DNA of 64,000 bases from an uncultured Bradyrhizobium sp. (GTDB lineage Bacteria; Pseudomonadota; Alphaproteobacteria; Rhizobiales; Xanthobacteraceae), in assembly GCF_947648125.1 (NCBI RefSeq), contig NZ_CANSMR010000005.1, positions 186,001 to 250,000 on the forward strand, given 5' to 3'. Made by a program: the position numbers and the translations under genes. The notes below the pieces were generated by a model. It saw nothing but the letters and a program-made list of their open reading frames with translations. It searched no databases and had not been told where the DNA came from. Positions 51,887-62,293 of the stretch are shown piece by piece. Each line of letters starts with the position of its first letter. Positions within the stretch are counted from its first letter, which is position 1.

Positions 51887-54706
51887 ATGACGATCTCCGG
51901 GGGCCTCGCACGCGCGCGCAGGATAGCCGCATCGCTCAGTATCATCCTCGTGTTCGGCGCTGTTCTGATTGGACCGATCGATACCGCCGCAGCGCAGAAC
52001 TCCCCCGCCAAGCGCACGCCGGCGCAAGGCGCCGGCAACGCACAGGCGATCACCGCGCAGATGAAAAACGCCATCGCGCTGACGCGCGGCGGCAAGTTCG
52101 ACGCGGGCTATGCACAGCTGCTTGCAGCACTTGATGCGGCAGACAAGCTCGACGACGCGCAATTCGTCATGGAACAGTATTTCGACGCGACCGCCGCGCT
52201 GCGCGCGGTCAAGCGCGACGATCTGGCCGAAAAACTGTTCGTCCGCGCGTTCAAGGGCAAGGCGGCGGCGCAGTCGCCGCCCGGCAATGCCGACGTGCTC
52301 CTGATGTACGCGATCCTCATATCCGACCACGCCAGGATCGCGGAAGCGGTGCCGCTCTACATGAAGGCAATCGCGGCCTTCAACACCTATTGGGGCGAAG
52401 GCTCCGAGGAATCGCTGATCGCCAACGACAAGCTCGCGGTCGCGCTGTCGGCCAACGGCTCGGCGGCGTCGGCGACCAATCTCGGCCGGCACAATTTCGA
52501 GCTTTCCGAGAAGGCACTGGGGCCCGATCATCGCACCACCTGGAAGCTCGCCAACAATTATGCCGACATGCTGCGCGAAATCGGCGCGCCGGCGAAGGCG
52601 CTCGAGCTCGATCTGTTCGCAATCGACAAGCGCGCCAAGCATTACGGCGAGAACCATCTCAATACGCTGGTGACGGTCAACAACGCAGGACAGGATTTCC
52701 TCAATCTCGGCCGCTTCGACGATGCCCGCCGCTATTTCCGACGGCATCGCGCGATCGCGACCGTGCTGGCGCCGAAGGATCCGAGCTTCGCCGGCCAGGC
52801 CGATGCCTGGCTGTTCTACACCGACATGCTCGCCACCGGCGACGCCGCAATGCAGCAAGCCGACCTGGAGCGGCTGGAGGCGATCGTCGCCAATGAGGAG
52901 AATTTTGCGGACTTCCTCCGCATCAAGGCCGCGGTGCTGGCGGCCGGCAAGCGCGAGCAGCGTGGCGAGCGAGATGCGGGCATGCGGCTGCGCGAGATCG
53001 CGCTGGCGATTTCGACCCGCGCCTTCACCGCGCAGCATCCGCTCAGCTTCGAGATCAAGCTCGGCATCGCGACAGCCCTGATCGCTGATGATCCGAACCG
53101 CGCGGTGCACGCGTTCACCGCACTCGATCACGAGATGTTCGACTGGATGAAGCGCGAGGTCGGTACATCAGGCGATCGCGCCGTCGCGGAAGCGATCCGC
53201 GCCCATGCCGACCATCTGCTGTTTGCCTTCGGTCGCTTCGCCACCTCCGCCGGATCATCGGTGGCACAGCCGGCCTTTGCCGCCGCCGTGCTGCGCTGGA
53301 AGACGCTCGGCGGCGGCGATGCCACGGCGCTGCGCCAGCTCGAGACGCAGATGGCGGGCAAGGACGAGGAGACCGCGACGCTGCTGCGCGCGGCGCTGCG
53401 ACTCAACGGCGAGAAGCAGGAGCTGTTCTCGTCGGGCAATATCGACGACTGGGCGAGGTCCGTGTGGCAGCGGCAGGACGCGACCGAGAAGGCGCTGAAC
53501 AAGCGGCTCGACGCGATCGGCGCGAAGCTGCCGCAAGACCCGATCCGTCCCTCGCAGCTGCTTGCGCCTGACGAAGCTGTCATCAACTACTTCATCACCC
53601 GGCAATGGAAGGCGGATCGCCAATCGAAGGAGCCGCTTTCCGCGACCGTGCTCTACGCCATCGTCGAGATCGCAACGAGCGAGCCGCGCGTGATCGATCT
53701 CGGCGATCCCGGCCGGATGGTCGACACCGGCGTGCGGACCGAGATCGCGCGGCTGCGTACGACACGGACCGGCGTGCCCGATCCCGATGCCGAAGCACCC
53801 GACACCAGGGGGCTCGGCAGCAAGGGCCGCTTCCAGAACCTCCGCGCGCGGCTGTTCGCGCCGCTGGAGCCTGCCCTGAAGGACAAGACCACGCTCTATG
53901 TGGTGCCGGACGGATTCCTGTTTGCGGTGCCGTTCTCGCTGCTGCCCGGCGCCGATGGCGGCCTGCTGGAGGATCGCACCACGATCCGAATGCTGACCAG
54001 CCCCGACGCGCTGATCGCGATCCATGCGCGCGAGAGGCTCGACCGGACGGGGGCGATGCTGCTCGCCGGCGGCATCGAATACGGCCAGCCGGGGCCGATG
54101 CCCCTGCCCGGCACGAAGACCGAGATCGAGGCGATCGCAAAACTCGCCCGCGCGCGCGGCGCGCCGGTCGAGATGCTGACCGGGCGCGGCGTCAGTGAAA
54201 GCGCGCTGCGCGAGGCGATCGGCAAGGCCCGCATCGCGCACCTGGCGACCCACGGCTTCTATCACGACAGCACGGCGTCCGGCCTCGATACGCTCTGGCA
54301 GAGCGGCATCGTGCTATCCGGCGCCGGCGACAGCAGGTTTCCGCTGCGCGACGAGAAGGACGGCTATCTCTATGCCTTCGAGGTGATGGACTGGGACCTG
54401 TCCGGGCTCGATCTGCTGGTGCTCTCGGCCTGCGAGACCGGCCGCGGCGACGAGAGTTTCGTCAGCGGCCTGCGCGGCCTGCCGACTGCGCTCGGAATTG
54501 CCGGCGCTCGCCGCGCGCTGCTGACGCTGTGGCCGGTCGCCGACGAGGGCACCGCCAATTTCACCGTGCGCTTTTATGAGCTCCTGGCGGAGGGCCTGAC
54601 CTATTCGGATGCGCTGCGCCAGACCCGGCGCGATGCGCGCGACGGCAAGGTCGCCGGCGCCAGGGACGCGAGCGTGTGGGCGGCGTTCGTGCTGTTCGAG
54701 GGCTGA
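51887..54706 (+). CDS. Exported TPR-CHAT domain protein (caspase-like protease fold)
   Basis: 939 residues. An N-terminal hydrophobic segment (IAASLSIILVFGAVLIGPID) followed by TAAAQN suggests export. Residues about 50-420 are helical with TPR-like repeats (VAVALSANGSAASATNLGRHNFELSEKALG). The C-terminal CHAT domain (about 640-939) has catalytic His at about 789 (HLATHGFY) and Cys at about 849 (LSACETGRGDESF), followed by LPTALGIAGARRALLTLWPV. CHAT proteases act in several bacterial systems, including Craspase-type immunity, but no CRISPR or gasdermin-like gene is next to it. Its substrate is unknown. Confidence 0.85.
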   Translation: MTISGGLARARRIAASLSIILVFGAVLIGPIDTAAAQNSPAKRTPAQGAGNAQAITAQMKNAIALTRGGKFDAGYAQLLAALDAADKLDDAQFVMEQYFDATAALRAVKRDDLAEKLFVRAFKGKAAAQSPPGNADVLLMYAILISDHARIAEAVPLYMKAIAAFNTYWGEGSEESLIANDKLAVALSANGSAASATNLGRHNFELSEKALGPDHRTTWKLANNYADMLREIGAPAKALELDLFAIDKRAKHYGENHLNTLVTVNNAGQDFLNLGRFDDARRYFRRHRAIATVLAPKDPSFAGQADAWLFYTDMLATGDAAMQQADLERLEAIVANEENFADFLRIKAAVLAAGKREQRGERDAGMRLREIALAISTRAFTAQHPLSFEIKLGIATALIADDPNRAVHAFTALDHEMFDWMKREVGTSGDRAVAEAIRAHADHLLFAFGRFATSAGSSVAQPAFAAAVLRWKTLGGGDATALRQLETQMAGKDEETATLLRAALRLNGEKQELFSSGNIDDWARSVWQRQDATEKALNKRLDAIGAKLPQDPIRPSQLLAPDEAVINYFITRQWKADRQSKEPLSATVLYAIVEIATSEPRVIDLGDPGRMVDTGVRTEIARLRTTRTGVPDPDAEAPDTRGLGSKGRFQNLRARLFAPLEPALKDKTTLYVVPDGFLFAVPFSLLPGADGGLLEDRTTIRMLTSPDALIAIHARERLDRTGAMLLAGGIEYGQPGPMPLPGTKTEIEAIAKLARARGAPVEMLTGRGVSESALREAIGKARIAHLATHGFYHDSTASGLDTLWQSGIVLSGAGDSRFPLRDEKDGYLYAFEVMDWDLSGLDLLVLSACETGRGDESFVSGLRGLPTALGIAGARRALLTLWPVADEGTANFTVRFYELLAEGLTYSDALRQTRRDARDGKVAGARDASVWAAFVLFEG

Positions 54707-54820
54707 GGCGCGCCCCGCCTTGTGCAAGGGCCTTACGCCGCCGAATCGTGCAGGGCAGATCGGCACGCGCGGCAGGTAATTTGCTTTGACAGCGGCGGCC
54801 TGATCGGAGACAAGCCGCCC

Positions 54821-55057
54821 ATGCCGAAAAAACCCGGGACCAATCCCAAAGGCGAATTCGCCTTCTTCAACGTCTTCTATGAAGACGGCTCGCAGCGCTC
54901 CAACCGCCGCGTGCCATCGGAGCTGCTGGGCGGGCTGGACGGCGACGAGCCCGCGCGCGCCTTCCTGCGCGAGCAGGACCGCGAGATCGCCGAAAAGGGC
55001 GGCCGCCCGCCGCTCGAGATCAAGACCATCGAGCGCGTCGGCGCGAAGAAGAAGTAG
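54821..55057 (+). CDS. Small hypothetical protein
   Basis: 78 residues from the ATG at 54821 (MPKKPGTNPKGEFAFFNVFY); GGAGA lies about 12 nt upstream. The protein is charged, basic at both ends (KKK at the C-terminus), with central ELLGGLDGDEPARAFLREQD. No known domain is recognised, but small proteins of this kind seem common in this group. It lies 114 bp after the CHAT gene on the same strand. Confidence 0.7.
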   Translation: MPKKPGTNPKGEFAFFNVFYEDGSQRSNRRVPSELLGGLDGDEPARAFLREQDREIAEKGGRPPLEIKTIERVGAKKK

Positions 55058-55103
55058 CGGGCGCGAGGCTCTCGCGCCTCATCAACATCGGAGCAAGCGG
55101 CAC

Positions 55104-55277
55104 CCCTCTCCCCGCCCCTCCCCCACAAGGGGGGAGGGAGCCCTTCCGCCAGTGCTTCGCTCACTCACCATCCATTTCAAGCTTCGCGCAAGATGCGAAA
55201 CGCATCATGCGATGTGAGGCGAGCATGCTCGTCAGGCTCCCTCCCCCCTTGTGGGGGAGGGTTGGGGAGAGGGGTGG
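55104..55277. repeat. Long inverted repeat (CCCCTCTCC...GGGAGGG)
   Basis: CACCCCTCTCCCCGCCCCTC plus CCCCACAAGGGGGGAGGGAG at about 55102-55140 pairs with GGCTCCCTCCCCCCTTGTGG and GGGAGGGTTGGGGAGAGGGGTG at about 55237-55277. The gap of about 95 bp carries AAGATGCGAAACGCATCATGCG, another small palindrome. It lies in the 336-bp gap between convergent genes and may act as a transcript-end barrier. Confidence 0.7.
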
Positions 55278-55320
55278 CCCCGGGCGCCGGCGCTTGAATT
55301 TTGCGAGATCTCTACAAATG

Positions 55321-55350
55321 AAAACGGCGGGCCTTTGCCCGCCGCTTTTG
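55321..55350. terminator. Bidirectional Rho-independent terminator (end of rpoD)
   Basis: AAAA-CGGCGGGC-CTTT-GCCCGCCG-CTTTTG: the 8-bp perfect stem (55325-55332 with 55337-55344) is flanked by an A run on one side and a T run on the other, so it can end transcription in both directions. It lies 44 bp past the rpoD stop on the minus strand. Confidence 0.85.
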
Positions 55351-55393
55351 TCTCGATGGATGCCCGGGTCAAGCCCGGGCATGACGATCCGAA

Positions 55394-57526
<2,133 letters not shown>

Positions 57527-57779
57527 TCACTAAGCTCCCGAAACGCGGTCATGCAGAATGGCGCCACGCACGCGCATCCGCACGAAATCTAGATTTACTC
57601 TCTCGACGCACAAAGGGCGGCGCAAAATCTCGCCACCCCCTTCATCCGTCTCGACGGTTTCCATCTTGAAATAGCCGCGAGGCTATTAAGTTTCGCTTAA
57701 CCCTGTTTTTGCAGCCAAACCATGGATTTGGCGAGTCTTTTTGCGGGTTCGGCCAGCGCCGTCCGCAGCATTTTTGTTA

Positions 57780-59801
57780 TCAGACATTACGCTGGAACCG
57801 GCCCGATAATTCGCCGAACCCCTCAATCAGGGCTTCGGTCCCGTCGGCTTCTGCCATCCGGGCCTGGATATCCTGCAACCATGCCAGATTGGCCTCGCTG
57901 GAGTCTTCAGCCAAAGCCGCTTCCGCATCTTTTCTTTCCCTAAGTAAGGCGTGGGTTTTCTGATGCAAGGCAACGAGTTGACGCCAGGTCGATAAAACAT
58001 CCTCGCGCGCGGCGCCGATCTGCGCCCCCCACACCGCCTGGGTTGTGATCGCTCGCTCAACCCTTTGAAGAATCTGGGATAATCCGCCCGCCTCAAGGTC
58101 GGCCCGCATCTTTTCGGCCTGCTCCTCGACGTCGGGAGAGTGGTGATGGTCGTGGGCAAAGGCGGCGATAATCGCGGCCCGCAGCTTGTGGGCCTCGGGA
58201 TGGGCGAGCTCTAGGGCCGCCACCTCCTCGAGATGATCGTGCAGCAGCCAAGGGTGATTGATCAGGGATTGGAGGATCAGCGCCTCGCGGCTCGAGATCG
58301 CGCTGCGCTGGCCGCGCATGATCGGGCTGTTGGCCAGTTGCTGGCTCGCGGCCTGATAGGGGCCCCGTGAAAACCCGGGGGTGGCGCCGCCCTTGGCGCC
58401 GAACCGGCCGGCTTGGTGACCTTGGCCCGGGCCGCGGTGAGCAAACTGGCGGGGTGATTCGCCGCCGCGTCCGCCGCCGAAATTGCCCCTGTTGCCGTAG
58501 CCGCCGCGGCCGTAACCGCCACGTCCGCCCTCCGGGGCAAAGTTGCGTTGCAGCCGCTCCTGCAGGTCCTGCCGGTAATAGCGGCGCACCACCTCGTCGC
58601 GGATGCCATTGGTGAGTTCGCCGATCCGGGCCTCGAGTGCAGCGCGGCGCTCGGGGGTGTCGAAATTGCCGCCCTCGATCTCGCGCGACCAGATCATTTC
58701 GGCGAGCGGCCGCGCGGCGCCGATCACATCCTCGATCGCGCCGCGGCCGCCGGAGCGCGCGAGATCGTCGGGGTCCTGCCCTTCCGGCAGCAGCGCAATA
58801 CGCAGGCTCTTTCCCGGCTTGAGCTGGGGCAAGGCAAGGTCGGCGGCGCGATAGGCGGCCTTCTGGCCGGCGCGGTCGCCATCGAAGCAGAGGATGGGCT
58901 CGTCCACCATCTTCCAGAGCATCGCCAGCTGGTTCTCGGTCAGCGCGGTGCCGAGCGGCGCGACGGCGCCGGGAAAGCCCGAAGTGACCATGGCGATGAC
59001 GTCGACATAGCCCTCGACGACGATCAGCTGCGCGCCGTCATGCGCGGCCTGGCGCGCGGTGAACAGGTTGTAGAGATTGTCGCCCTTGTGAAACAGCGGG
59101 GTTTCCGGCGAGTTCAGGTACTTCGCCGGAACGTCCTTCTCCAGCGCGCGGCCGCCGAAAGCGATGACGCGGCCGCGGGCATCCGTGATCGGGAACATGA
59201 CGCGGTCGCGGAAGCGATCGAACGGCACCGGCTTGTCCTCGCCGGACACCAGAAGCCCCGCCTCCACCATGTCCTCGGTCGAGATACCCTGCGCGCCCAG
59301 ATGCTCCTTCAGCGCAAAACGATCCGGCGGCGCATAGCCCATCCGGAACTGGAGCTGGGTCGCCGGCGAGATGCTGCGGTCGGCGAGATAGCCGCGCGCC
59401 TTGGCGCCGCCCCGCGAGGCCAGCGTGTCGGCGAAGAACTTTGTCGCCAGTTCCATCACGTCGTGCAGGGTGCGGCGATGCTGCTCGTGGCGCGCCGCAT
59501 CGGGCGTCACGGCCGGCAGCGGGACACCCGCCATCGCGGCGAGACGTTCCACCGCCTCGGGGAAAGTCACGCCCTCGGTCTTCATCAGGAAGTCGAAGAT
59601 GTTGCCGTTCAGCCCGGACGAGAAGTCGAACCAGGCCTGCTTCTGGTCGTTGACGAAGAACGACGGCGTCTTCTCCTGCTGGAACGGCGACAGCCCCTTC
59701 CACTCCCGCCCGGCCTTCTTGAGCTTGACGCGCCTGCCCACGACTTCCGAGACCGGAAGCCGGGCGCGCAGCTCATCGAGGAATTCGGGTGTGAAACGCA
59801 T
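57780..59801 (-). CDS. dnaG: DNA primase with a zinc-finger domain lacking all zinc ligands
   Basis: 673 residues. The primase (TOPRIM) core is clear: RGRVIAFGGRALEKDVPAKYLNSPETPLF, LIVVEGYVDVIAM (catalytic Glu) and EPILCFDGDRAGQKAAYRA (metal-binding Asp-x-Asp). A Gly/Arg-rich low-complexity linker (about residues 425-460) separates it from the C-terminal DnaB-binding domain. The N-terminal domain aligns with CHC2 zinc fingers, but the usual C-P-F-H is SPFQ (about residues 38-41) and the C-x2-C is replaced (WFDFSSG, about 57-63), so no zinc can be bound in the normal way. DnaG makes RNA primers for replication. Confidence 0.95.
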   Translation of the reverse strand: MRFTPEFLDELRARLPVSEVVGRRVKLKKAGREWKGLSPFQQEKTPSFFVNDQKQAWFDFSSGLNGNIFDFLMKTEGVTFPEAVERLAAMAGVPLPAVTPDAARHEQHRRTLHDVMELATKFFADTLASRGGAKARGYLADRSISPATQLQFRMGYAPPDRFALKEHLGAQGISTEDMVEAGLLVSGEDKPVPFDRFRDRVMFPITDARGRVIAFGGRALEKDVPAKYLNSPETPLFHKGDNLYNLFTARQAAHDGAQLIVVEGYVDVIAMVTSGFPGAVAPLGTALTENQLAMLWKMVDEPILCFDGDRAGQKAAYRAADLALPQLKPGKSLRIALLPEGQDPDDLARSGGRGAIEDVIGAARPLAEMIWSREIEGGNFDTPERRAALEARIGELTNGIRDEVVRRYYRQDLQERLQRNFAPEGGRGGYGRGGYGNRGNFGGGRGGESPRQFAHRGPGQGHQAGRFGAKGGATPGFSRGPYQAASQQLANSPIMRGQRSAISSREALILQSLINHPWLLHDHLEEVAALELAHPEAHKLRAAIIAAFAHDHHHSPDVEEQAEKMRADLEAGGLSQILQRVERAITTQAVWGAQIGAAREDVLSTWRQLVALHQKTHALLRERKDAEAALAEDSSEANLAWLQDIQARMAEADGTEALIEGFGELSGRFQRNV

Positions 59802-60011
59802 CAGGGTGATTCTGGCCTCGGGCGACGAATCGCGGACAACCGGTTAGCCATATAGCGGCACGACCGGACATGCCGAACAATGTGGGGCTTTTCCGGGCTA
59901 TTCACAGGCCTGGCCCGTCACGGCCCCGTCGAGCGGGCTACCCCCGAATCCACGGTGGAGAGCCTGCACGGCAAGCTTGCCCCCTTCCCGCTTCCGGGAT
60001 TGGATAGCGCC

Positions 60012-60566
60012 ATGTTCACGACATTCAGAGGCGGGCAGAGCGGCGGTTGGCAGGTCACGTCCATCACGCGGGTGAAGGGCGAGACGCTGCCGAAGGTCGC
60101 GGCGCTGTCGATCGTTGCGAGCGAATCGATCGCGCTGCCGCTGTTGCCGGCACAGACCTCCTGGCGGCTCGCCGGCGTCGCCAGCTATTTGCGCTATACC
60201 GAGAAGGAAGAGCGCGAGAAGCTTGCCGCCGTGCAGGCCGGGCTCGGCCGCAGCGAGGCAACGCACGCGGCGCTGATCCCGATCAGGAAATCCGCGGCGT
60301 GGTGGGAGCTGACGCAGCCGGAGCGCCGCGAGATCTTCGAGGACAAGTCGCACCACATCGCCGGCACCTTGAAATTCCTCCCCGCCATCGCCCGCCAGCT
60401 GTTTCACGCCCGCGACCTCGGCATGCCCTTCGACTTCCTGACCTGGTTCGAATTCGCCCCTGAGCACGCCGCCCTGTTCGACGAGCTGGTCGGCATGCTG
60501 CGCGCGACCGAGGAATGGAGCTATGTCGAGCGCGAGGTCGACATCCGGGTCGAGCGGGAAATCTGA
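60012..60566 (+). CDS. cld: Chlorite dismutase family protein, short dimeric type
   Basis: 184 residues from the ATG at 60012 (MFTTFRGGQSGGW), a start matching the short lineage-II enzyme of Nitrobacter winogradskyi; the frame is open to 59880 without protein-like content. Landmarks are VQAGLGRSEATHAALIPIRK, FEDKSHHIAGTLKFLPAIARQL, FDFLTWFEFAPEH and ATEEWSYVEREVDIR. The proximal heme His is the second His of SHH (about 115) and the distal Arg is in IARQ (about 128), so the residues required for chlorite breakdown into chloride and O2 are present. Whether chlorite is the true substrate in this organism is open. Confidence 0.82.
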   Translation: MFTTFRGGQSGGWQVTSITRVKGETLPKVAALSIVASESIALPLLPAQTSWRLAGVASYLRYTEKEEREKLAAVQAGLGRSEATHAALIPIRKSAAWWELTQPERREIFEDKSHHIAGTLKFLPAIARQLFHARDLGMPFDFLTWFEFAPEHAALFDELVGMLRATEEWSYVEREVDIRVEREI

Positions 60567-60573
60567 AGCGGTC

Positions 60574-60621
60574 AGTGTTCGAGGAATTTTCCTGACGCGA
60601 TCCGCGGCAGCTCGGCGACAG
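60574..60621 (+). repeat. Direct repeat, partial duplicate of the end of the 60966 gene
   Basis: AGTGTTCGAGGAATTTTCCT plus GACGCGATCCGCGGCAGCTCGGCGACAGG repeats 60967-61014 in the same orientation with about five differences. In the second copy this is the C-terminal coding end of the cyclotransferase-like gene (antisense: ELPRIASGKFLEH). This copy is a stray fragment, lying 15 bp before the small membrane gene. Confidence 0.85.
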
Positions 60622-60635
60622 GAGGAGTTGGTCTG

Positions 60636-60884
60636 ATGAGAGCGTTCGTGCGCATCGCAATCATGGTGGCCATCTCCATCGTTGTGCTCACAATCTGTTT
60701 TGGTGGCCTTAAAGACTGGGATTCCTTCGAGGTGATCGGAAGCCTGCTGGTCGTATTCTGGGGCATTCCACTCTTCATCTTCTTCGCGGTGTGCCACTTT
60801 GCCTACAAGGCGCTTCGGCGTCCGACACAACCGTCGCACGAGCCGGAAAAATCGACAGACGCATCGGTCAGAAGCGGCCCTTGA
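60636..60884 (+). CDS. Small two-helix membrane protein
   Basis: 82 residues with a strong AGGAGG-like ribosome site (GGAGGAG, about 8 nt before ATG 60636). Two hydrophobic segments, about residues 6-23 (RIAIMVAISIVVLTICFGGL) and 33-56 (VIGSLLVVFWGIPLFIFFAV), are followed by a polar tail. No family recognised. It lies exactly between the two copies of the 48-bp repeat and has lower GC than its neighbours, which suggests it was inserted by duplication or transfer. Confidence 0.7.
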   Translation: MRAFVRIAIMVAISIVVLTICFGGLKDWDSFEVIGSLLVVFWGIPLFIFFAVCHFAYKALRRPTQPSHEPEKSTDASVRSGP

Positions 60885-60965
60885 TGTGTTCGGTGACGAA
60901 GATATGGACGGCCGGGACACGCCCATCCACGACGCCACATCCCCTAAAGGCCCGAGCGCGTACGG

Positions 60966-61364
60966 CTAGTGCTCGAGGAATTTTCCTGAAGCGATCCGCG
61001 GCAGCTCGGTGACCGGCCAGTTGTAGAGATAGGTCCACGCCTCGCTCACGCTGCCGTCGGCGAGCGTGACAGCAAGCATCTCGCGGACATATTCGGTCGG
61101 CTCCGGAAAGCCCTCGCCGCAGGCTTCGTACATGTCGAATTCCCGCAGCATGGCTTCGCGCTCGCGCAGGCGGAACAATTCACCGTGCACGATGTCGGCG
61201 GGATCGTCCGACGCGACCAGGCCCGGATAATGCTTCACCAAATAGAGCCGCCCGCGGCACTGGGCCGGCCCGAGGAACTCGGCATTACCGGCGAGCAGCT
61301 TGGCCATCGGATGGTCGAAGCCGCGCATCAGCGTGCCGTAGACGAAGAGAAGGTCGGAGATCAT
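60966..61364 (-). CDS. Gamma-glutamylcyclotransferase-like (AIG2/GGCT fold) protein
   Basis: 132 residues from the ATG at 61364 (MISDLLFVYGTLMRGFDHPM). The opening LFVYGTLMRG, GELFRLREREAMLREFDMYE and the final aromatic region AWTYLYN are signatures of GGCT/AIG2-fold proteins. They catalyse cyclisation of gamma-glutamyl groups to 5-oxoproline or related reactions. A longer frame to 61415 overlaps a palindromic repeat. Its last codons are duplicated at 60574-60621. Confidence 0.85.
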   Translation of the reverse strand: MISDLLFVYGTLMRGFDHPMAKLLAGNAEFLGPAQCRGRLYLVKHYPGLVASDDPADIVHGELFRLREREAMLREFDMYEACGEGFPEPTEYVREMLAVTLADGSVSEAWTYLYNWPVTELPRIASGKFLEH

Positions 61365-61379
61365 GGGAATTTGTACAGC

Positions 61380-61469
61380 CGTCATTGCGAGGAGCGTAGC
61401 GACGAAGCAATCCATACCGCGCTTTCAGCTCGCGGCTCAATGGATTGCTTCGCTCCGCTCGCAATGACG
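61380..61469. repeat. Palindromic repeat (GTCATTGCGAGGAG family), short copy
   Basis: CGTCATTGCGAGGAG at the left, GCTCGCAATGACG at the right, inner arms GAAGCAATCCAT and ATGGATTGCTTCGC. It is the same family as 32081-32230 but without the internal AT-rich insert. It lies between the GGCT-like gene start and the transglutaminase stop. Confidence 0.8.
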
Positions 61470-61478
61470 GGGACGACC

Positions 61479-62291
61479 TTAAGCCGCCACCACCTCGTCG
61501 GTCACCACGACGAACTTCGTCAGCGTCATGCGGCCGAAGCTCGTGGTGAGCGCGACGTCGGCGGCGTCGCGGCCGGTCGCCATCAGGATGCGGCCGATCC
61601 GCGGCGTATTGTGGCGGGCATCAAAGGTGTACCACTGGCCCGACAGATAGACCTCGAACCAGCCGGAAAAATCCATCGGCGCGGGATCCGGCGGGACACC
61701 GATGTCGCCGAGATAGCCGGTGCAGTAGCGCGCCGGAATGCCCATGCAGCGGCAGAAGGTGAGCGCCAGATGCGCGAAGTCGCGGCAGACGCCGGCACGG
61801 CTTTCGTAGACGTCATGCGCCGACTTCATGTGATGGGCGTGCTCGTAGCCGAACGTCACATGGTGGTGCACGAAATCGGTGATCGCCTGCACCCGCGCCC
61901 AGCCCTGCGGCGCATTGCCGAACAATGACCAGGCGATGTCGGTCAGCTTGTCGGTCTCGCAATAGCGGCTCGGCATCAGATAGAGCAGCATGTCATCGGG
62001 CAACTGCTCGATCGGAATCTGCTGCGCCGCCGGGTTGACGAGGTCAGGCAATCCGGAATCCCGCACCAGCGCGCTGCCACGGAAGGTGACGCCACCGTCG
62101 GGGGCGACCAGGCGGCCGCAGACATTGCCGAAGCCGTCGCGATAAAGCCCGATCGGGACATCCGGCTCGGCCGAAATGCTCTCGGTGCCGACGATGTCGG
62201 CGTAGCGCGACGGATGGATCGACAACATGATCACCATCGGCGTCGGCTGCTGGGCCGTGTAGGTGATCTCGAAGCCGACCTTGATCTGCAT
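61479..62291 (-). CDS. Transglutaminase-like family protein (second of a pair)
   Basis: 270 residues. The cysteine-protease-type triad of transglutaminase-like proteins is seen as Cys in SRAGVCRDFAHLALTFCRCM, a His in the SGWFEVYL region that is atypical (Trp-Phe instead of His-Ala-Trp), and Asp in YTFDARHNTPRIGRI. The N-terminal domain is the Bact_transglu_N-like beta domain (VGFEITYTAQQPTPMVIML). It starts 2 bp after the end of the other transglutaminase-like gene, so the two are probably co-transcribed and may act together. Substrate unknown. Confidence 0.85.
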   Translation of the reverse strand: MQIKVGFEITYTAQQPTPMVIMLSIHPSRYADIVGTESISAEPDVPIGLYRDGFGNVCGRLVAPDGGVTFRGSALVRDSGLPDLVNPAAQQIPIEQLPDDMLLYLMPSRYCETDKLTDIAWSLFGNAPQGWARVQAITDFVHHHVTFGYEHAHHMKSAHDVYESRAGVCRDFAHLALTFCRCMGIPARYCTGYLGDIGVPPDPAPMDFSGWFEVYLSGQWYTFDARHNTPRIGRILMATGRDAADVALTTSFGRMTLTKFVVVTDEVVAA

Positions 62292-62293
62292 CG

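Noticed and set aside
50948-53131. A 727-residue minus-strand frame containing the SnoaL-like domain
   Set aside because: Only the last 136 residues are protein-like; the rest lies opposite the CHAT gene.
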